Source: Watersipora subatra (Eukaryota; Bryozoa; Gymnolaemata; Cheilostomatida; Watersiporidae). Taken from it: 64,000 bases of DNA. Shown here in pieces: positions 35,801-50,800 of this stretch. The translations under genes were made by a program, and so were the position numbers. Location of the stretch: the NCBI RefSeq assembly GCF_963576615.1, contig NC_088716.1, forward strand, positions 61,660,228 to 61,724,227. Direction: 5' to 3'. The first letter of the stretch is position 1. Each line of letters starts with the position of its first letter. Below the pieces are notes generated by a model. It made no database searches. It saw only the letters and a list, made by a program, of their open reading frames with translations, and had not been told where the DNA came from.

Positions 35801-38800
35801 TAAGTTGTTGCTGACTTCTGCTGGGAATAAGCTGTTGCTGACTTCTGCTGGTAATAAGCTGTTGCTGACTTCTGCTGGGAATAAGTTGTTGCTGACTTCT
35901 GCTGGGAATAAGTTAATGCTGACTTCTGCTGGGAATAAGTTGTTGCTGACTTCTGCTGGGAATAAGCTGTTGCTGACTTCTGCTGGGAATAAGTTGTTGC
36001 TGACTTCTGCTGGGAATAAGTTGTTGCTGACTTCTGCTGGGAATAAGCTGTTGCTGACTTCTGCTGGGAATAAGTTGTTGCTGACTTCTGCTGGGAATAA
36101 GCTGTTGCTGACTTCTGCTGGGAATAAGTTGTTGCTGACTTCTGCTGGGAATAAGCTGTTGCTGACTTCTGCTGGGAATAAGCTGTTGCAGACTTCTGCT
36201 GGGAATAAGTTGTTGCTGACTTCTGCTGGGAATAAGTTGTTGCTGACTTCTGCTGGGAATAAGTTGTTGCTGACTTCTGCTGGGAATAAGTTGTTGCTGA
36301 CTTCTGCTGGGAATAAGTTGTTGCTGACTTCTGCTGGGAATAAGCTGTTGCTGACTTCTGCTGGGAATAAGCTGTTGCTGACTTCTGCTGGGAATAAGTT
36401 GTTGCTGACTTCTGCTGGGAATAAGTTGTTGCTGACTTCTGCTGGGAATAAGTTGTTGCTGACTTCTGCTGGGAATAAGCTGTTGCTGACTTCTGCTGGG
36501 AATAAGTTGTTGCTGACTTCTGCTGGGAATAAGTTGTTGCTGACTTCTGCTGGGAATAAGTTGTTGCTGACTTCTGCTGGGAATAAGTTGTTGCTGACTT
36601 CTGCTGGGAATAAGTTGTTGCTGACTTCTGCTGGGAATAAGCTGTTGCTGACTTCTGCTGGGAATAAGCTGTTGCTGACTTCTGCTGGGAATAAGTTGTT
36701 GCTGACTTCTGCTGGGAATAAGTTGTTGCTGACTTCTGCTGGGAATAAGTTGTTGCTGACTTCTGCTGGGAATAAGTTGTTGCTGACTTCTGCTGGGAAT
36801 AAGTTGTTGCTGACTTCTGCTGGGAATAAGCTGTTGCTGACTTCTGCTGGGAATAAGCTGTTGCTGACTTCTGCTGGGAATAAGTTGTTGCTGACTTCTG
36901 CTGGGAATAAGTTGTTGCTGACTTCTGCTGGGAATAAGTTGTTGCTGACTTCTGCTGGGAATAAGTTGTTGCTGACTTCTGCTGGGAATAAGCTGTTGCT
37001 GATTTCTGCTGGGAATAAGTTGTTGCTGACTTCTGCTGGGAATAAGTTGTTGCTGACTTCTGCTGGGAATAAGTTGTTGCTGACTTCTGCTGGGAATAAG
37101 TTGTTGCTGACTTCTGCTGGGAATAAGTTGTTGCTGACTTCTGCTGGGAATAAGCTGTTGCTGACTTCTGCTGGTAATAAGCTGTTGCTGACTTCTGCTG
37201 GGAATAAGTTGTTGCTGACTTCTGCTGGGAATAAGTTGTTGCTGACTTCTGCTGGGAATAAGTTGTTGCTGACTTCTGCTGGGAATAAGTTGTTGCTGAC
37301 TTCTGCTGGGAATAAGTTGTTGCTGACTTCTGCTGGGAATAAGCTGTTGCTGACTTCTGCTGGGAATAAGTTGTTGCTGACTTCTGCTGGGAATAAGTTG
37401 TTGCTGACTTCTGCTGGGAATAAGTTGTTGCTGACTTCTGCTGGGAATAAGTTGTTGCTGACTTCTGCTGGGAATAAGCTGTTGCTGACTTCTGCTGGGA
37501 ATAAGTTGTTGCTGACTTCTGCTGGGAATAAGTTGTTGCTGACTTCTGCTGGGAATAAGTTGTTGCTGACTTCTGCTGGGAATAAGTTGTTGCTGACTTC
37601 TGCTGGGAATAAGTTGTTGCTGACTTCTGCTGGTAATAAGCTGTTGCTGACTTCTGCTGGGAATAAGTTGTTGCTGACTTCTGCTGGGAATAAGCTGTTG
37701 CTGACTTCTGCTGGTAATAAGCTGTTGCTGACTTCTGCTGGGAATAAGTTGTTGCTGACTTCTGCTGGGAATAAGCTGTTGCTGACTTCTGCTGGGAATA
37801 AGTTGTTGCTGACTTCTGCTGGGAATAAGCTGTTGCTGACTTCTGCTGGGAATAAGTTGTTGCTGACTTCTGCTGGGAATAAGCTGTTGCTGACTTCTGC
37901 TGGGAATAAGTTGTTGCTGACTTCTGCTGGGAATAAGCTGTTGCTGACTTCTGCTGGGAATAAGTTGTTGCTGACTTCTGCTGGGAATAAGCTGTTGCTG
38001 ACTTCTGCTGGTAATAAGCTGTTTGCCTTTGTTTAGATAACGCAATCTCTAATCTTCTCATTTCTTGGAGCAGTTTTTGGATTGGTTACCGGCATGCCAT
38101 GGACAATCTACAGCACGTTTGTGATAGAAGAGAAACACGGCTTCAACAAACAGGTACCCTATTTAGCTATACCTTCACAGACTCCTGACTCACTTCATTT
38201 AAAAATCTTTCAGTTTCATTCTAATCACAAAAACTTGAGCTACAATTGTTTTCTTTCTCAACATACGTTCACCTCAACATACAAATTTTTGAACCTGTGA
38301 CTTGTAACAAATATCTGTCTCGACATATGAAGTCTTTTCAGCATTGATTTTGACATATGAAGTCTGTCGGAACAGTACAGTTTTGTAAATCAGGAGATAC
38401 ATATGCATGAAATAATGTTAAATTGTGCTTCATATGAAGCCTTTTTCTTTTAGTCTTTTGGATCATGGGCCCAGGAAAAACTAGGGTGTGTCCTTAAAAT
38501 TGAGAAGACAATTCTTAGAATAAAACATGAGGTTATAGAAAAAGATTAGCAAAATTTGTGATTAATTCTTTAAAAGTCTACGAAGTTTAATATTTTTTGT
38601 CGGGGAAGAAAGCGTTATGAAAAAAAAGAAACCTGAAATGAGTGCAAGAGGAGGAATTGGACATGAAAATTAAACATTATGTGGAAAACCTATCAAATAT
38701 AGAAACAAAGTATACAAGTTGAAGTATATGTAGCCTAATTTTATGGACTTTCCAACTTCTGTTACGGGTTTAATACGCTAGCGAATAATCTGACCACTTA

Positions 38801-41800
38801 GCTATCAGGTGCTTTGAGGGTGAAACTGGACATCTTTGCATATTTGTATGTCAAAGATCTGTGGAAGACCATCCTATCCAAAGAACAGGGGTCAGCACTC
38901 CTGACTCTTGTTCACTCACTGCAACGGATGAGGGAATGTCTGTCTTCGTCTATCCCTTTCACTGATAACTCCGCCTTCTGCTACGTCCCATTAGTAACGC
39001 AAAACATTTTAACACTCTTAATCATTTTCAAGCAGTATTTATAAGGTCAACGAGAGAGTACCCCTTACTGACTTGGACATTGTCTGGAAAAATTAAGTTT
39101 GTCACCAATTTGTTAACACTCCGACAGTAGAAAGAGAAGTATATTTGGACTAAAATGAAAGAAAACTGGTAGAGAAGTAGCATAATCTATTGCCAAATGC
39201 AATATCTTATCCTATTCAATGGGTCGGCAATGAATAGTATATACTAAAGCATACAGTACATGGAATTAGTTATGGAATTGATGTATACATCATATATGTA
39301 GTGAGTAGAAAGGAAAAAGGCTGTGGTAGACCCTTTCCTCAGGAAAGGTTAGCAGATACCTTGTATAAGAAACCAACATTTATCTAAAACGAGATTATGA
39401 CGATGCGGCTTTTTCTAGAAGTCTTCAATCGCCTATGTGTACCACAGTGACCAAGCTTGGGGTCAATTTTTATATATTTTTTATTCAAATGAATTTGAGC
39501 TCATTTGGTTATGTTGAAATGATTGACCATTATTGTCAGCCGTGAGAACCTTTAAAATTATTGCTGAAAGAAAGCACCATCGGGGAATGCCGAGATTGAG
39601 ATTTAAAAGACGCTGTCTAGGAGAATAGACAAACAGATATGGAACGTAACAAGTGGCAAATAAAGTAGGCTGGAGATATTTGATGACCGTAAAACCTCTA
39701 ATTAGACGCCATGGCGCTCTATTTTTCAACGCTTCTTATATTATTATATGTGGCGGTCTTCATCTATATAATAAAGGGGCGGTCAATTGGAGGTAACGCT
39801 CAAATAGAGGCTGGCATTGTATTTTTCCATTGGATCGTCAGAATTTTGGGGAGATAAATTTAGCCCTTTTACAAGCGAAGCAAATGTCGCCTATATATTG
39901 CCTTCTCTTTTCAGTGGAGTGATAGTAAACCCATTGGATGCAATAAATCGGCTAACATAATTCCAACTTGCTATTAACCTATCTATTGCTTGCAATTAAC
40001 CTGCGATGATATTATAGCCTGCGTACTGCTTTGCAATTTTTTGGAGTGTTCAATTTTTATTTCCAACTTTTGATTCATCTTCTGACTTCAACTCTTCTTC
40101 TGCACTGCTGAACTAATTGATATGAGCGTCCAAAAACTTTTTTGGCTGAGCAAAACTTTTATGCGTTGCATTTAGCACAAATACAAAGCGTGAAAGTTGT
40201 GCTCGCTAAACGCAATAGCCTAAAATTAGTCGTTCATCTACCATCGTAAACGTAAACAGTTTTTATATACATGTACTTAGAAGTCTCAAGACCGTGTTAA
40301 ACAAGGAACTACTATTAGCCTGAGACAGTTATTATTTATTTCTATGGTGTTACTTTCAAAGTTTTAATGAAAGAAAACGAAAAGCTTTGGAGTTGGATAA
40401 CGAGAGAATTAATTGTTATTGATGTAAACGATTCATTATTAATGCGATCTTGTGGACACTATTCTACTGATCACTTGATATTATGGGTTCGTAAAGATCA
40501 AAGATTGTTGAAGTGGCGGTCAAATAGAGGTGGCGGTCAAATAGAGGTGACGGTCAAATAGAGGTGGCGGTCAAATAGAGGCAGCAGTCAAATAGAGGCA
40601 GCATTCAATTATAGGTTTTATAGTATATCAATATATAATCAGTCATTCTGAAGTGTCAGACTCTGATGATAAGTACAAACTAGACTAATTACGTATTTCA
40701 GTCACCACTTTTACCTACCTACACACCGTCTGTCTTCTGTACCGTCAAGACTACACCCAGTTTACTTGTTTTTAATGTAAAGGTTGAGTAGTTTTTTACA
40801 TCTATTTGAGTTTTTATATATTTTTGTATAGTATTACATAATGCGTTTGTCATAATGGTAAATGGGTATGTTCATAAAATATGGGTCTGAGAGGTAATTT
40901 TGCAAACATATTAGCTGAGCTAAAATTGTTTGTATGCTTATCATACACATATTCAAGCATGCATGTTTAAAATCTGACAACATTTCCATCAACAGTTTTC
41001 AAAATGTGAGCCTGTTCGTCTAGCAGTGATGCAAAGTTGATTTCCTTGCCAGAATTTTGTGATTCTATAGCAGTTATTTAACAAAGTCCTCCTCAATATA
41101 TTCATTAAATCATTGTTTACGTAATATTGAGATTTGGTAAAATCAAGACACAAAAGCATAACTTCATGCAAAACCCGTGTCTCTGGTTAAATTATCTATA
41201 TAAAATAAATATATTTGTTAGATCATATATGAAGAATATGTAAACGTTGATGCAAGGTGAACAAATTTAACTTCAAATGTAAACTTTTACATATCCTTCC
41301 TGTTAGATGATAACACTAATCTATATCCTTCCTATTAGATGATAACACTAATCTATATCCTTCCTATTAGATGATAACACTAATCTATATCCTTCCTATT
41401 AGATGATAACACTAATCTATATCCTTCCTATTAGATAATAACACTAATCTATATCCTTCCTATTAGATGATAACACTAATCTATATCCTGGGGAGTTTTT
41501 TTGTTGACCTCATAACTCTCAATAAAGGAATATTTAATCTTGTCACATCATACATATGTGTGACGTGTCACGTCATACATATGTGTGACGTGACACCCCT
41601 AGTTTAATGAGTTAAATTGATTTAATCCATTTACGAATTTGAATAATTGGATTATGGCACTTTTTGGTAATTGGTGATAGGATTGTCTTGAGGACTCTAA
41701 CATAGTGTTACTATGCGAAGCACAATATTTAATGACTTCTGTCTCCATAAATACACAGAAACTAACACAATCACAGAAAGTTTTTATAGGGAATTTACGC

Positions 41801-44800
41801 CTCACCTACACCATCAGTTTTACTTATGAGCTAACAAGGGCAAGATTAATGTTAAAAGAGTTAGAAAGCACATTAAAAATGGCTGTTTATACACCGCAAG
41901 GTGTAAATAGTATCCTTGTAATATCCAACCTTATTGTTACCATGGAAAAGTCTGCGAATTCAAATTTACTAGTGTTATATTTAAGAAAATTAAATAGTTG
42001 TGTCCGAGGGTAGAGGAGTAGAGAGTTGTGTCCGAGGGTAGAGGAGTAGAGAGTTGTGTCCGAGGGTAGAGGAGTAGAGATTTGTGTCCGAGGGTAGAGG
42101 AGTAGAGAGTTGTGTCCGAGGGTAGAGGAGTAGAGAGTTGTGTCCGAGGGTAGAGGAGTAGAGAGTTGTGTCCGAGGGTAGAGGAGTAGAGAGTTGTGTC
42201 CGAGGGTAGAGAGTTGTGTCCGAGGGTAGAGGAGTAGAGAGTTGTGTCCGAGGGTAGAGGAGTAGAGAGTTGTGTCCGAGGGTAGAGGAGTAGAGAGTTG
42301 TGTCCGAGGGTAGAGGAGTAAAAGTGTCTTCGGATGGTAACGTTCAGCAGTTTAAAAGTCGCTAAAGCGCACTTAATTTTCAACATACGCTGGTTACGGT
42401 AAGACAAAAAGTGGAACAAAGAGTGGACAACTCTGCTGACCAATTGTTTACAATCTATAAATGTTCTATCTGGTGGTTTGGGCTGAACACATCATCCTGC
42501 TGCTTCTATGTTCACAGCATGGATTCATTTTTACTTCAGTTTACTGAATGAAGCAACCAATCAAATCATTTTGTATTTTCTTAATAATTGAAATAACAAT
42601 TGTAAATTGTAATAAAAACTGGTGCCTAACAGAGCTATAATAATAGTTACGAGATTTCAAAGCAGCAGGCTAATTTGGTATTCATATGTAGCACGTTACT
42701 ACACTTCATATCACCACTGGCCATTTTAAATATGTGTAGGGCATCCACATTTGCGATAGCAATTATACGTGCTTGCTAAGGTTAGGAATGCTACGCACAG
42801 TTAGAAATAGCACAGCAACTTCAAACTAGACCCACCTTCCTGATCAGAGTGCTTGCTTGCTAATACTTGGAAAATCTGAATATCCATTTACTAAGCCTTA
42901 GTGGTAGCACATGCAATTAAATAGCTCAGACAGAAAATTGTGAGATGTTGTACAGTTTTAAAGGTTGACTTGCAACAAAATTCATATTGCAGTTATTTGG
43001 TATTAAAAGATGCACCATGTCTTATTCTGCTGTGTTGTAGGTGCAAAATATGTGGGAATGTGATTACAAGCACTTTAAAGCTAAAAACGAATGGTTAATC
43101 GCAGCCATCACGAAAACGCCGTAGTTTAAAATCCCTTTCCAAAATGGGTCAAATAGGACGTAGCTGAACAAGATGGCTTCTGTTTACACTTTCATGCAAC
43201 CTCATTTGTCGAAAGATGTTTTATCAAATATACTTCTCGCATTCAATAAAACCATGTCTATTGTTCTTACGCGTCTATTTTATCGTCATTGTAATGCTGT
43301 CACTTTGAGCACTGATATCTCAAAACCCACCGTAAAAATTTGTTTAATTTTTTAACCTTAGCTCGAATGGGTGCATATCATCCTCTAATAAACATGACGA
43401 ACCTGTTGGTCACCTGTGATAGTCGAAAAATACTGCAGAAATTATTCGCGCTGTTTGGCAGGAAGTATGGGTCACATGATCAGATTACGACTAGATGATT
43501 AGAGCAAGCCGAAACAAAACTGTAAAGTAGCAAGCATCTACATGTATATTTGATGCGGGTTTTTCGGTAAAACCCCGAAGTGTTTGTCATAAACTAGTGC
43601 TACGAGAAGTTTTATATTGAGCCTTTTATTGGCCTTTCAATTCACGTGATAACATCACGTGACAAAACAATAACCAATATGCTTGAGTATGTCAGAGTAA
43701 TAAACTGATTCCAACCCACGGCGTTTCTCTGATGGCGGCGATTAATTGTTAGTTTTGTGAGCTTTTAAGAGCTTGTAATTACATTTCTACATATTTTACA
43801 CCTACAACACAGCAGAGTAAGACAAGGTGAATCTTTTGATACCAAATAACTGTAATGTAAATTTTGTTGCACGTCAACCTTTAAGTTTGCTAAAGTCAAC
43901 CTTTAAAAATTGACAACCCACAGATGGTTTATTAGAGTATGAAGATCAGTCCAAACAATGAAAATCTATATATTATGTATCAAGTCTAAGATGTTGATGT
44001 GTGTTAATGCTCTGCTATTTCTGTCATTGCTTCTGTCTAGCAAAATTACTGTTTATAGCATATTTTCATTGGAGTTGTGACATCTTGAACAATCGCATTA
44101 CAAACTGAAAGAGAGGACAACTGTGTTAGTTAAACCATTTCTCAATGAACATTGAGCAGGTTGTACGAAGCCTTATACTGACCATACTGAGAAGTTGAAT
44201 ATGGGGCCCAAGTGTCAGATTACTGTATAACTATACAGGCAACTACATGGTTTCTATTAGCTGTTCATTTCTTGGCCTCTCACAATTTTCTCTGACAACT
44301 GTTGAGTAGTTTACTGATTTTGTTAAGATAATTTAAATCAACCCCTCTATGTTAGTAGAATGCTTTTCTGCTTTTCAGTATATGATAGACAATATAGAAG
44401 TGCAGATCAGAGATCAATGAATGATTGACTAGTCATTATCAGATATTTAGTTCATGTGGCCATTTGCTTTTTTTGTGTATTTGTTGCACGACTATATCCA
44501 TTTATATGCCTTCTTTCACTTTTTGCATGTTCATCTTGTCTTATGAGCCTTATATAAGCTTTTTTACTTCGTGAAGCGCTTGATGTGGATAGACTTGTAC
44601 TCGATATATAATATAGCCTTGTATTTTCTCTGCAAACTCTTGCGTAGCTCGTGTTAATCAGCCCTCTGATTCACTCTGTAGACTCTAGGCTTCTTCATTA
44701 AAGACCAAATAAAGAAGTTCTTCCTTTTTCAAGCCATCAGTATGGCCATCACCGCTGCTCTCATATATATCATTAAAGCAGGAGGGGACTACTTCTTCAT

Positions 44801-47800
44801 CTACTGCTGGGTCTTTGTCATCGTAGTATCTCTGGCAAGTAGTCTATATATACCCTTAGAGTTGTGGTGTTTTGCATTTGGCAGCATAGCTGGGAAATTA
44901 GATATTTGTCATTATTACTGATAGGAGTACAGCAGGCTTCACAGCTTCTAAATGGTGAACAGACCACAGGCATACAATGTATGTAGGATCGGTGTTATGT
45001 TAAAGCTGCCACGAATCTTTTGAACTAATTATTGAAAATTGATTATTTGAAGTTTTTGTATGTTTGTAATACCGGATCAAGGCATGACTTGAGATTAATA
45101 GTCTGTTGTTAACGATAAGAATCTTCCTCGTATGTATATTGTTATGGTCTTTTATTAGCCTTCTATCAGCCTTATCAGTTCATATTGTCAGAATAGGCTT
45201 GAAAGGTTTTTAACAAAGTTATTATATTATATTTACGTGAGTTTAAAATAAAAACTAGACAAAATAATTTCACATTTACACATGTTTTAGCAAGACACAA
45301 TACTTGTTTGGAGCATATTCTATGATGGTAATTCATATGGGTTTTCATTAGACTTCGATAGATTCATGTCAACTATTTGACTCATAGATTCATGCATATT
45401 CTTAGGTTCGTGCGTATTCACGACTTTAAAACAAAGTTAAGCCATAGCCCCAGGCAAAAAACTTGTCTTGGTTAGTAATACCAGTGCAACTACAACTGGA
45501 GCTTCCTTCCTTCCAGTGGAGTTGTCAACTCCACTTTTGTTTTTGATAACAGGTAATGGTGACCGTTTACCCAGACTACATTGCTCCTCTGTTTGACACC
45601 TTCACACCTCTCGCTGATGGACCACTCAAATCTGAGATTGAAAAACTCGCAGCCAGTATCAACTTTCCACTCACCAAACTCTATGTAGTTGATGGTGAGT
45701 TTATGACATTGAAGTTTTATTTATATAAAGTGTGTGTTATATACCGTAAAACCTCTAATTGAATGTCACCCTTATTTGAACGTGGCCTTATTTGTCCACT
45801 ACTATAGAAGAAGGGTTGAAAAATAGAGCGCCACCCTTTAATTGAACACCACCTCCATTTGACCGCCACTTTGACGTTCTTTGATCTTTACAAGCCCATA
45901 ATAGGAAGTGGTCAGAAGAAAAGTGTCTACAAAATTGTACTATTAATGACTTTCGCTGTTTCTGTTCGAATAGAACTCAAAAGCTTTTCGGTTTTTTTGG
46001 TAAAACTTAGAAAGCAACACCATAGAAATAATTAATAATTGTATCACGCTAATAGTAGTTCCTTGTTTAACGCAGTCTTGATACTTCAATGTATGTGAAA
46101 GACGGTTTACATTTATCATGGTATATGAATGACTAGTTTTAGGCTCCCATACGGCTAAAGTGTATCATTAATTGTAGCATACAACGCGTAGGTTTAGCTC
46201 TGCTAAACAATTGGGGGGGGGTAGTTTCCTCAAATATTTGTGTCAAATAAAAAATGTACAAATAGCCTGTGTGTTTTATTCTAATAAAATATAAAAGTCA
46301 TTTATGGAAAACACAAAATACAGTCAATATTTCATAAACCGCAACAGTGCTGTGCGTACAAAGTATATAATATCGACTAGTTAAGCAGTGCAAAAGAAGA
46401 GTTGAGGTCAGAAGATATTGTGGAAGGTGTTGGACAGACAGAGAAAGATGAAATTGTTCCAAACTAAAGCAATAATCAAAACCCAACTGGCAGAACAAAT
46501 GATGCAAATTTTTTTGTTTCAAAAATGTTAATTTTAGTTTTTGTTTGTCACAGATTTTGGATATACATTTGTAGTATTTGATAGATTATTATGTAACTTA
46601 TAAATTTGCAGATCTATAGCCTATTATTTATTAGCATCCTTGCGGTTATCTTAACACAGCTAACAATGGATCGGTGCTTATAACTCCTTTTTTATTGCAC
46701 ATAAAAAGCCAGTTTTGGCTGCAAACTGTAGCAAACATATCAATGAGTACAATGAGATTTATGTAATTCTTTTAAATATACATGTAGTTTTAAAATAAAA
46801 TACGCCTTCAAATTTAGAATGAAATAAAAAATTGAAAGCTTCAACAAATTGCAAAGCAAGGCACAGACTATAATATCATCGCAGGTTAATTGCAAGCAAT
46901 AGATATCAACTGGTAGTGATATTTTTTGGCTTCCCAATGCATATTTATGGAGAGATCTGCGATGAGTTGGAGGTAAGTTAGCAGATTTCTTGTACCTAAA
47001 AAGATTAATGTCGCTCCACCCGAAGGAGAGTGCAAAATACAGTCAAACATGGATAACTCGAACTTCAAGGGACCGAGCAAAAGTGTTCGAATTATCAGAG
47101 CGTTCAAGTTATCAGAGCACTGTCACAAGTCCATATATTTACTTATTTATTAGTAGATACATGTACATATACAAACTATAATATAAATCAAAAGCACAAA
47201 TGGCTTGTTTCAAATTAAATGCTTCTAATGTAAAGTTTAAAACGTTTTCATGAAAAAGTATAGAGATTTTTCTATCACTTGAGATTGGTTTGTTGTTTGA
47301 GGTGATGTTATTGCCAGGACGTTTTTCAGATTGACATTGGCAAAACTTGATCGTTGTTGAAATGCTCAAAAGAAAAGACATTTTTTTCTTTTGGGGTTTT
47401 ACCCACGATCAATTTTGCCGTTTTTTCTTGAAGTTTATGCAGATTACCTTACTTTACCTGGGATTCGTTAAGAGCAACACTCCGAGGCAGTTCAATTAGA
47501 AGTTTTACGAGGTTTTACGGTACATTCTATATCACTCACGCTTTTTTAATAGATACTTATTGAATGTACACACGTATTCTGTGTTTAGGTCAAACGATGA
47601 ATAGTTTTTTGTAGCTCAGACAACGTATACGTTTAATTACAACATTTTTTAAGACGTTTTAAACATTCAACATTCCGACGTTGATTCAACACGGAATCAA
47701 CGTCGGAAAACTATTCATCACGGGCTAGCCGGGTCACGCACTCAAGGATTTTCGCCACGCACATACAAAACAACATGCGATTTTTGTTTTATATGTGCGT

Positions 47801-50800
47801 GGCGAAAATCCTTGCGCGCGTGACCCGGCTAGCCCGTGCTATTCTTCATATCGCAGTATAAATCAAATTTCACCAAACTTTTAGAAAAGTCGTTGACAAA
47901 AATATTTTGCCGATGGTGGTAATAACGACGCTTATGAATTACGAAAAGATGAAGTTTACCTCTATGGCTTTGAATAAAGTGATTTTCTAAAGCGATAACA
48001 ACCGTTTCGGTAGCCGTTGGGCAAAAAAACAGTTCGAATTAACAGTGTTGAGTTCGAGTTATCTATAGCAATTTATCATTACGTGGGAACGGACCAAAGG
48101 AAATGTTCGAATTAACCATGTGTTCGAGCTATCCGTGGACGAGTTATCCATGTTTGACTGTATAAGCAATATTCGCTTCACGCGTAAAAGGGTTTACTTT
48201 ATCTTGGTTTTACCAAAATTTTGATGAGCTATTTGGAAATACAACGCCAGCCTCTATTTGAATGCTACCACTATTTGACCACCACCATAGGGGAAGGGTT
48301 GAAAAATAGAGGTTTTATAGTATTTACAGAATTTTTATTACCTGACATGGCCAAACAAATTGCAGAAACAGCCAATTTGGGGATTAATGAGGTTTAAAAT
48401 CATTTTATAGCTCACTCTGTTGTTAAAAACACGCAAAATCATTTTATAGCTCACTTTGTTGTTAACAACATACAAAATCATTTTATAGCTCACTCTGTTG
48501 TTAACAACATACAAAATCATTTTATAACTCACTCTGTTGTTAAAAACATACAAAATCATTTTATAGCTCACTCTGTTGTTAACAACATACAAAATCATTT
48601 TATAGCTCACTCTGTTGTTAACAACATACAAAATCATTTTATAGCTCACTCTGTTGTTAACAACATACAAAATCATTTTATAGCTCACTCTGTTGTTAAC
48701 AACATACAAAATCATTTTATAGCTCACTTTGTTGTTAACAACATACAAAATCATTTTATAGCTCACTCTGTTGTTAACAACATACAAAATCATTTTATAG
48801 CTCACTTTGTTGTTAACAACATACAAAATCATTTTATAGCTTACTCTGTTGTTAACAACATACAAAATCATTTTATAGCTCACTTTGTTGTTAACAACAT
48901 ACAAAATCATTTTATAGCTTACTCTGTCGTTAACAACATACAAAATCATTTTATAGCTCACTCTGTTGTTTAACAACATACAAAATCATTTTATAGCTCA
49001 CTCTGTTGTTTAACAACATACAAAATCATTTTATAGCTCACTTTGTTGTTAACAACATACAAAATCATTTTATAGCTCACTCTGTTGTTAACAACATACA
49101 AAATCATTTTATAGCTCACTTTGTTGTTAACAACATACAAAATCATTTTATAGCTTACTCTGTTGTTAACAACATACAAAATCATTTTATAGCTCACTCT
49201 GTTGTTAACAACATACAAAATCATTTTATAACTCACTCTGTTGTTAACAACATACAAAACCATTTTATAGCTCACTCTGTTGTTAAAAACACGCAAAATC
49301 ATTTTATAGCTCACTTTGTTGTTAACAACATACAAAATCATTTTATAGCTCACTTTGTTGTTAACAACATACAAAATCATTTTATAGCTTACTCTGTTGT
49401 TAACAACATACAAAATCATTTTATAGCTCACTCTGTTGTTTAACAACATACAAAATCATTTTATAGCTCACTCTGTTGTTTAACAACATACAAAATCATT
49501 TTATAGCTTACTCTGTTGTTAACAACATACAAAATCATTTTATAGCTCACTCTGTTGTTTAACAACATACAAAATCATTTTATAGCTCACTCTGTTGTTT
49601 AACAACATACAAAATCATTTTATAGCTCACTCTGTTGTTAACAACATACAAAATCATTTTATAACTCACTCTGTTGTTAACAACATACAAAATCATTTTA
49701 TAGCTCACTCTGTTGTTAACAACATACAAAATCATTTTATAGCTCACTCTGTTGTTAACAACATACAAAATCATTTTATAGCTCACTTTGTTGTTAACAA
49801 CATACAAAATCATTTTATAGCTCACTCTGTTGTTAACAACATACAAAATCATTTTATAACTCACTCTGTTGTTAACAACATACAAAACCATTTTATAGCT
49901 CACTCTGTTGTTTAACAACATACAAAATCATTTTATAGCTCACTCTGTTGTTAACAACATACAAAATCATTTTATAGCTCACTCTGTTGTTAACAACATA
50001 CAAAATCATTTTATAGCTCACTTTGTTGTTAACAACATACAAAATCATTTTATAGCTCACTTTGTTGTTAACAACATACAAAATCATTTTATAGCTCACT
50101 CTGTTGTTAACAACATACAAAATCATTTTATAACTCACTCTGTTGTTAACAACATACAAAACCATTTTATAGCTCACTCTGTTGTTAACAACATACAAAA
50201 TCATTTTATAGCTCACTTTGTTGTTAACAACATACAAAATCATTTTATAGCTTACTCTGTTGTTAACAACATACAAAATCATTTTATAGCTCACTCTGTT
50301 GTTAACAACATACAAAATCATTTTATAACTCACTCTGTTGTTAACAACATACAAAACCATTTTATAGCTCACTCTGTTGTTAAAAACACGCGAAATCATT
50401 TTATAGCTCACTTTGTTGTTAACAACATACAAAATCATTTTATAGCTCACTTTGTTGTTAACAACATACAAAATCATTTTATAGCTCACTTTGTTGTTAA
50501 CAACATACAAAATCATTTTATAGCTTACTCTGTTGTTAACAACATACAAAATCATTTTATAGCTCACTCTGTTGTTAACAACATACAAAATCATTTTATA
50601 GCTCACTTTGTTGTTAACAACATACAAAATCATTTTATAGCTCACTCTGTTGTTAACAACATACAAAATCATTTTATAACTCACTCTGTTGTTAACAACA
50701 TACAATACCATTTTATAGCTCACTCTGTTGTTAACAACATACAAAATCATTTTATAACTCACTCTGTTGTTAACAACATACAAAACCATTTTATAGCTCA

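Larger units (their letters stand above)
45742..48322. mobile_element. Element with TACCGTAAAACCTCTA-type ends, copy B, interrupted by a second transposon
   Basis: The left end TACCGTAAAACCTCTAATTG and right end ATAGAGGTTTTATAGTA match copy A inverted. Copy 2 of the CAGTCAAACATGG element (47040-48160) is inserted inside. Part of the interior (about 46210-46360) recurs at about 60650-60830 (GTCAAATAAAAAGTG, TTTTATTCTAATAAAATATA). Confidence 0.72.

Noticed and set aside
35145..38036. Open frames of 700-970 codons on both strands
   Set aside because: They are created by a 27-bp unit (9 codons) without stops in several frames. The array is intronic between two ZMPSTE24 exons that join correctly, and the amino-acid repeats show no selection for protein.
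38814..39044. 76-codon open frame in ZMPSTE24 intron 4
   Set aside because: No family similarity that I can recognise, no splice sites or promoter. It fits chance in an intron.
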